Source of the DNA: JADFOB01 sp964651325
Lineage (GTDB): Bacteria > Planctomycetota > Phycisphaerae > UBA1845
NCBI GenBank assembly: GCA_964651325.1
Contig: CAZYXP010000049.1
Coordinates: 1 to 19,962, forward strand
Direction of reading: 5' to 3'
Length of the DNA: 19,962 bases
The position numbers were made by a program, and so were the translations under genes. Of the stretch, positions 15,696 to 19,962 are shown piece by piece (position 1 is the first letter of the stretch; every line of letters starts with the position of its first letter). The notes under the pieces are model-generated. The model searched no databases and was not told the origin of the DNA. It saw only the letters and a program-made list of their open reading frames with translations.

Positions 15696-17438
15696 TTGGC
15701 CTACAACTCGCGGAATCCGTTGATCGTGCAAGGTGATCACACCATTCTCGTCGAAGTAGACAGCCCACGCTACGAGGCCGCGCGCGACGAGTTGGCTCGC
15801 TTTGCCGAGTTGGTGAAATCCCCGGAGCATGTGCATACCTATCGGATCACGCCGCTGTCCATCTGGAACGCGTCGGCCGCAGGCATCGGGGCCGACGAAA
15901 TCGCCTCGGCCCTTGAAGAATACGCCAAGTACGACGTTCCCGCGCACGTCCTGACCGAGATTCACGACTACGCCGGGCGCTATGGCCGGCTTAAACTCCA
16001 TAGAGACGACGACGCGTTACGGCTCGAAGTTTCGGATGCGCCGCTGGCTGAGGAAATCTGGCGCAACGAGGAATCTCGTAAGCATCTGGCGTCGCGCGAC
16101 AGCGCGCTGAGTTTTCGCATCCTGCCGCTGAACCGGGGCCGCCTCAAGCAGGCGTTGGTCAAGATCGGCTGGCCGGTTGAAGACCTGGCAGGCTACGTCG
16201 AGGGCGAGGCGCTTCAGATCGACCTTCGTGATGTGTCCGGCGCTGGACTTCCGTTCGCGCTTCGGCCTTATCAAGTTGAGGCGGTGGGCGTGTTTCATGC
16301 CGGTGGAAAGGCCACGGGCGGCTCCGGGGTCATTACGCTCCCATGCGGGGCGGGCAAGACGGTCATCGGGCTCGGCGCGATGGCGGAAATCTCCGCCTCG
16401 ACCTTGATCCTCGTCACCAACACGGCCGCCGTGCGTCAGTGGATTCGTGAAATCCTCGACAAGACGCATCTAGACCCCGATCAGGTCGGCGAATACACCG
16501 GCCATACGAAAAACATCCGCCCGGTCACGGTGAGCACCTATCAGATTCTTACGTACCGAAGACGCCGAGAAGACGCGTTTGTTCACATGGGCCTGTTCAA
16601 CGAACGAGATTGGGGCCTGATCATCTACGACGAGGTGCATCTGCTGCCGGCGCCCGTTTTTCAGCTTACGGCCGACATCCAGGCGCGCCGCCGCCTCGGT
16701 CTTACCGCGACACTCGTTCGTGAGGACGGTCTGGAAGAGGACGTATTCGCGCTAATCGGCCCGAAGAAATACGACGTGCCGTGGAAGGTTATGGAAGGCC
16801 AAGGTTGGATCGCAACGGCCGCCTGTACCGAGGTGCGCGTGCGTCTTCCCGAGCCCATGCGGATGGAGTACGCCATCACGGAGCAGCGCCAGAAATTCCG
16901 TTTCGCCTCCGAAAACCCCGCCAAGCTGCCCCTGTTGCGTGGCATCCTCGACCGCCACCGCGAGGAGCAAACCTTGATCATCGGCACCTACGTCGAACAT
17001 CTGCGCGGTATCGCCAAAGAGCTCGACGTGCCCGTGCTCACCGGGCAAACCTCCAACGCCAAGCGCGAGAAACTCTACGAAGCCTTCCGCGCCGGGCGGT
17101 TACGCACGCTGGCCGTTTCTAAGGTCGCCAACTTTGCCATTGACCTGCCGGACGCGGCCGTGGCGATCCAGGTTTCGGGCACGTTCGGCTCTCGGCAGGA
17201 GGAGGCTCAGCGTCTTGGCCGGCTCTTGCGGCCCAAGGTGGGTGGCAATCAGGCCCATTTCTATACGATTGTATCGCGCGAGACGATTGAGCAGGAGTTC
17301 GCGCTGAAGCGACAGCTTTTCCTGACCGAGCAAGGCTACGCGTATGAGATTCTCGATGAAAGCGACATGAATCATGCCAACATGGCCGACGCGGAAAGAG
17401 CAGCCGGCGGAATGATCGCCTCCGGGAGCACATCATGA
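15696..17438 (+). CDS. xpb: XPB/ERCC3-type superfamily 2 DNA helicase
   Basis: 580 residues from the TTG at 15696, or 600 from GTG at 15636. The N-terminal region (about 1-165) has the damage-recognition-like part seen in XPB proteins. Helicase domain 1 has Walker A LPCGAGKTV (about 215-223), DEVH (about 312-315) and TAT (about 338-340). It is followed directly by the RED motif in LVREDG, a hallmark of XPB. A thumb-like stretch follows (VPWKVMEGQGWIATAACTEV), then helicase domain 2 with motif VI QRLGRLLRPK (about 505-514). XPB unwinds DNA in nucleotide excision repair and transcription in eukaryotes; bacterial versions are 3'-5' helicases probably tied to DNA repair. The TTG start is preferred because GGTGAG precedes it and family members begin close to the NPLIVQ segment. 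Its stop overlaps the next start (ATGA), so the two proteins are likely made together. Confidence 0.92.
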   Translation: MAYNSRNPLIVQGDHTILVEVDSPRYEAARDELARFAELVKSPEHVHTYRITPLSIWNASAAGIGADEIASALEEYAKYDVPAHVLTEIHDYAGRYGRLKLHRDDDALRLEVSDAPLAEEIWRNEESRKHLASRDSALSFRILPLNRGRLKQALVKIGWPVEDLAGYVEGEALQIDLRDVSGAGLPFALRPYQVEAVGVFHAGGKATGGSGVITLPCGAGKTVIGLGAMAEISASTLILVTNTAAVRQWIREILDKTHLDPDQVGEYTGHTKNIRPVTVSTYQILTYRRRREDAFVHMGLFNERDWGLIIYDEVHLLPAPVFQLTADIQARRRLGLTATLVREDGLEEDVFALIGPKKYDVPWKVMEGQGWIATAACTEVRVRLPEPMRMEYAITEQRQKFRFASENPAKLPLLRGILDRHREEQTLIIGTYVEHLRGIAKELDVPVLTGQTSNAKREKLYEAFRAGRLRTLAVSKVANFAIDLPDAAVAIQVSGTFGSRQEEAQRLGRLLRPKVGGNQAHFYTIVSRETIEQEFALKRQLFLTEQGYAYEILDESDMNHANMADAERAAGGMIASGSTS

Positions 17439-19705
17439 AACAGTATGACATCGACTGGCAAGATTTCCTGAAACGCCTGCCGGTTTGGGACCAGCTCACT
17501 TTGAAGACGCGCCGGATCCTGTCCGAGCTCAAGAGCAATCAGGACGTCCAAATCAAAGTGTTTGGCGATGATCTACCACGGCTGGTCAAGGCTGAATTCC
17601 TGAGCCCAAGTGCTGGCAGGCAACGCGTCCGGCTGAACAAGAAGGCCGGTGGCTTCGGGCGCGGTATCCGGGCCATGGGGCGCTACAATATCCTGGAGGA
17701 CCCGAGCAAACCGGCGCTGCGGGAATACATTCTCGAAGTCCTGACCCGTAACGAGCAGGATGCGCTGGCGCCCCATTCGAGCTACTACTATGAAAGCAGT
17801 ACCGATCTGGTCCGATCCTGCCGGAGCGTCGATTGGCTGCTCGACTTCGTTGCGATCGGCGGGATCAAGGAGGCGAAGAAATGGGAAACGTCTCGCCGTG
17901 CGCCTTCCTATGCTTATGGAAAAACTTCATTAACGGGCCCCCTCCTCGGCAGCGCGCCTCAGATGAAGGCAGCTCAGTTGATGGTCCGGGAATTGATGAC
18001 CCTGACCGAACCGGTGCCGATTGGAAATCTTGCCAAACGCTTGAAGATTCGCGATCCGGCGCTGCTTGCCACCGCCATAGCCGTGGGGATTCGCTATCTC
18101 TTGCTCTTTCCAGCCATGCGGCTTGAGGACATGACGCCCGTGCTGACGGTCTGGCCGGCCATTTCCGAACGGCTGAATCGCCCGCCGGCCAAACGCCCCA
18201 AGAGCGTCGCCACCGACAAGACGTTTGGTTGTGCGCTACTCATGGAGGACATGACCACGGTGCTGGTCGGCGCCGCGGGCGAGGCGCCGCGGATCCGTCA
18301 AAGCGACTATGGCCTGTTCGCCAAAGCCCGGACCCTGTTTGAATCGAAACTAATGTCGGTGCCAAAATGGTGTCTCGAAGTCCACGAATGCACGCTCAGC
18401 AAGCGCCTCGACGCCGCGGTGGACCACCTCAAAACGCTCGGCTTCCTTCTGGCCACGGGAACAGTCGGCAGGGACTATCGGCTAGAGCCGATGCCAGCGG
18501 GCACCGCATGGCTGGGGATGTCGGCCAAGGAGCGACTCAAGTTCATCCTGGACGAGATCAAGCGCAACATGCCCGGCACGTCGAAACAAGACAAGGCATC
18601 CGATGGGGCAGCATCGGGCGTGGCCCGCGACAAGGTTGTATCGACCATGGAACGCGCGTTGCGGATCGCAATCGACTCGAACGACGGGTATGACGATGAC
18701 TACGATGACGATGACGATGGCGAATTCTACTTTGACGACTACGATGGCTCGTCCTCCCGCTCATGCGGTGAACAAGGCGGACTGACCTTGCTTGCCCGCA
18801 CGCCGGATTGGGTGGATTGCGTTGACCTTGACGCGGACCTATTGCCGGGAGCCATCGCCGCCTTCGCCTCGCTGGCTCGGCAACGGTTCGTGCCGCTCGC
18901 ACGATTCCTTGAATACCAAATGAGACACGCCAATCCCCTGGCACAGCCGCGCGCCGACGGCCGACCGATAAGGCTTCGCATCGATTGGTCCTTGCGAGAA
19001 CCCTCCGCTGAAGAGGCGGAAGAATGCTGGATTGCGCTGCTGGTTGACTTGCTCTACAGCCGCCTCCTGCCTTTGGGGTGTGTGGAGGTCGGCATCCAGA
19101 AGAAAAGCAACATCCGCTGCATCGCGCTGACCGATGTCGGGCGGTACTTGCTGGGTTCGGCCAAGGATTTTGAGTACGGCACCAAACAGGACGCCGAGGG
19201 CCACATATTCGTTCAACCCAATTTCGATGTCGTGTTTCTGGCACCATCGCCACTCAACGAAGCGGCCCTGGCTCGCTTCGCCGAGCGAACGGGCTCGGGT
19301 ACGGGGACGCTGTTCAAGATCACAAGAAAATCCATCTTTGCCGCCGCCGGCAGCGGCATGACAGCCAAGGCAACATTGGAAACGCTCGCCGCCATCTCCG
19401 CCAAGCCCGTGCCCGACAACGTGGCCCGAGAAATCCAGGGCTGGTTTGACCAGTGCCGGCGCATTTCGATCCAACCGGCGGTGTTGATCCACTGTCCGGA
19501 CGCCGCAACGGCCACGAAAGTCCTCGCCGTCGGCGGCGCCAAGCTAACGGCGATTTCCGATACCGTGGTCGAACTGACAGACTCCACCGGTAAGTCAACC
19601 CTGGTTCGAAAACTAAGACAAGCCGGTGTGTTCACCGACCAATCGGCCGATCCGACCTCCGGATACCGCCCGCCACGCCGCAAGCACCGGAGATGGGGGC
19701 GGTAG
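17435..19705 (+). CDS. Helicase-associated protein with XPB/Ssl2-like C-terminal domain
   Basis: 756 residues. The C-terminal part (about 585-705), from GHIFVQPNFDVVFLAPSPLN through FKITRKSIFAAAGSGMTAKA to KPVPDNVAREIQGWF, fits the helicase-associated (Helicase_C_3, XPB/Ssl2-like) domain. No helicase motor motifs were found, so it is a partner rather than a second motor. The N-terminal two thirds is mainly helical with winged-helix-like pieces (for example about 305-352). An acidic tract (about 413-437, Asp/Tyr-rich) precedes GGLTLLARTPDWVDCVDLDA. The tail is basic (RPPRRKHRRWGR) and may bind DNA. It overlaps the helicase gene by 4 nt, with ribosome-binding site GGGAG at 17424-17428. A comparable pairing occurs in mycobacteria (Rv0861c/Rv0862c), and archaeal XPB is paired with the nuclease Bax1. 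No nuclease motif was recognised here. Confidence 0.82.
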   Translation: MKQYDIDWQDFLKRLPVWDQLTLKTRRILSELKSNQDVQIKVFGDDLPRLVKAEFLSPSAGRQRVRLNKKAGGFGRGIRAMGRYNILEDPSKPALREYILEVLTRNEQDALAPHSSYYYESSTDLVRSCRSVDWLLDFVAIGGIKEAKKWETSRRAPSYAYGKTSLTGPLLGSAPQMKAAQLMVRELMTLTEPVPIGNLAKRLKIRDPALLATAIAVGIRYLLLFPAMRLEDMTPVLTVWPAISERLNRPPAKRPKSVATDKTFGCALLMEDMTTVLVGAAGEAPRIRQSDYGLFAKARTLFESKLMSVPKWCLEVHECTLSKRLDAAVDHLKTLGFLLATGTVGRDYRLEPMPAGTAWLGMSAKERLKFILDEIKRNMPGTSKQDKASDGAASGVARDKVVSTMERALRIAIDSNDGYDDDYDDDDDGEFYFDDYDGSSSRSCGEQGGLTLLARTPDWVDCVDLDADLLPGAIAAFASLARQRFVPLARFLEYQMRHANPLAQPRADGRPIRLRIDWSLREPSAEEAEECWIALLVDLLYSRLLPLGCVEVGIQKKSNIRCIALTDVGRYLLGSAKDFEYGTKQDAEGHIFVQPNFDVVFLAPSPLNEAALARFAERTGSGTGTLFKITRKSIFAAAGSGMTAKATLETLAAISAKPVPDNVAREIQGWFDQCRRISIQPAVLIHCPDAATATKVLAVGGAKLTAISDTVVELTDSTGKSTLVRKLRQAGVFTDQSADPTSGYRPPRRKHRRWGR

Positions 19706-19783
19706 GGGGGAGGAGATTGGAAGATTCAAATGTTCAAGATTGAAGATTTCTGGGCCGCGGTGCGTGAGAGAATTGGCGAGCGT

Positions 19784-19904
19784 GATTGCAGGGGACATGA
19801 TCGCATGGTTGCGATTGCAGGATCGCGATTGATACATCGAGACCGCAAGCTTGGGATTGAAGTATCGCGAAGGCAGGCTTGTGGTTGCGGATCCCGACTG
19901 CAGA
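19784..19904. repeat. Degenerate tandem repeat, about 28-nt period
   Basis: Related 9-mers recur at nearly constant spacing: GATTGCAGG (19784), GATTGCAGG (19813), GACCGCAAG (19841), GAAGGCAGG (19869) and GACTGCAGA (19896), with steps of 29, 28, 28 and 27 nt. Several units continue with a CTTG-G-TTG pattern. The series runs into GATGGCAGG (19910) and the terminal hairpin, so the tandem units look like decayed copies of the left part of the dispersed repeat. Confidence 0.5.
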
Positions 19905-19907
19905 CTT

Positions 19908-19962
19908 GTGATGGCAGGCTGAAGGCCTGCGCTAAAGTAGCCGGGGGCAAGCGTAGCGCCGC
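19908..19962. repeat. Dispersed extragenic palindromic repeat, copy C (inverted, cut by window end)
   Basis: The hairpin GCAGGC-TGAAG-GCCTGC (19914-19930) has a perfect 6-bp stem and is followed by GCTAAAGTAGCCGGGGGCAA and GCGTAGCGCCGC. The reverse complement of this block matches copy B (10680-10734) over about 55 nt, and its left end matches copy A (10-31) at 21 of 22 positions. It reaches the window edge and may continue beyond it. Confidence 0.6.

Larger units (their letters stand above)
19706..19962. other. Non-coding region downstream of the helicase operon
   Basis: No gene is supported. It begins with a purine-rich run, then an imperfect direct repeat GATTGGAAGATT (19715-19726) and GATTGAAGATT (19738-19748), then degenerate tandem units and the inverted copy of the dispersed repeat at the window edge. 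No hairpin with a U-tract was found immediately after the stop codon. Confidence 0.5.

Noticed and set aside
19580..19620. TGKST near the C-terminus of the XPB partner as a nucleotide-binding P-loop
   Set aside because: The glycine five positions earlier that a Walker A motif requires is missing, and no matching Walker B was seen.
19784..19930. CRISPR array at the right edge
   Set aside because: The units are degenerate over their whole length and abut without unique spacers of constant size; no cas gene is present.

Overview
GC-rich bacterial chromosome segment, densely coded, with twelve supported protein genes. No rRNA, tRNA, CRISPR array, transposase or phage gene was seen. The gene set suggests a planctomycete or a close relative (Planctomycetota, perhaps Phycisphaerae-like). 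The pointers are an ABC-2 exporter with a long low-complexity tail on its ATPase, a 660-residue Trp-rich protein of a type I associate with planctomycetes, large TPR proteins and a bacterial XPB-type helicase. This assignment is an inference from family impressions, not from a marker gene.

Layout. (1) 268-1245 (-): an ABC-2-type membrane permease without an ATPase next to it. (2) 1460-10631 (+): a co-directional block of six genes. It holds three SPFH/band-7 proteins in a row (a multi-membrane-span SPFH fusion, an HflC-like protein and an HflK-like protein with a seven-histidine N-terminus). An ABC exporter ATPase follows, overlapping its permease by 4 nt, and then a membrane-anchored 660-aa protein of unknown function. 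Short gaps and overlaps suggest one or two operons; the largest break is 108 nt before the ATPase. (3) 10793-13709 (-): two adjacent TPR-repeat proteins, convergent with the previous block. (4) 14020-15489 (+): an acyl-CoA-synthetase-like adenylate-forming enzyme, divergent from the TPR pair, with a 16-bp palindrome in the shared upstream region. (5) 15696-19705 (+): an XPB/ERCC3-type DNA helicase overlapping by 4 nt a 756-aa protein with a C-terminal XPB/Ssl2-like helicase-associated domain.

Working hypothesis. Region 2 looks like a membrane-organising and export module: SPFH scaffolds that may organise or control membrane proteins, beside an ABC-2 exporter and an anchored helical-repeat protein. 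The permease in region 1 is a diverged paralogue of the one in region 2 and could share its ATPase. Region 5 looks like a DNA-repair or transcription-linked helicase with a dedicated partner, in a gene arrangement also known from mycobacteria.

Non-coding DNA is limited to short gaps. Three of them carry copies of one dispersed hairpin-containing repeat: near the left edge, between the convergent genes at about 10.7 kb, and, inverted, at the right edge next to degenerate tandem 28-nt units. These repeats are the clearest structure not explained by the genes.
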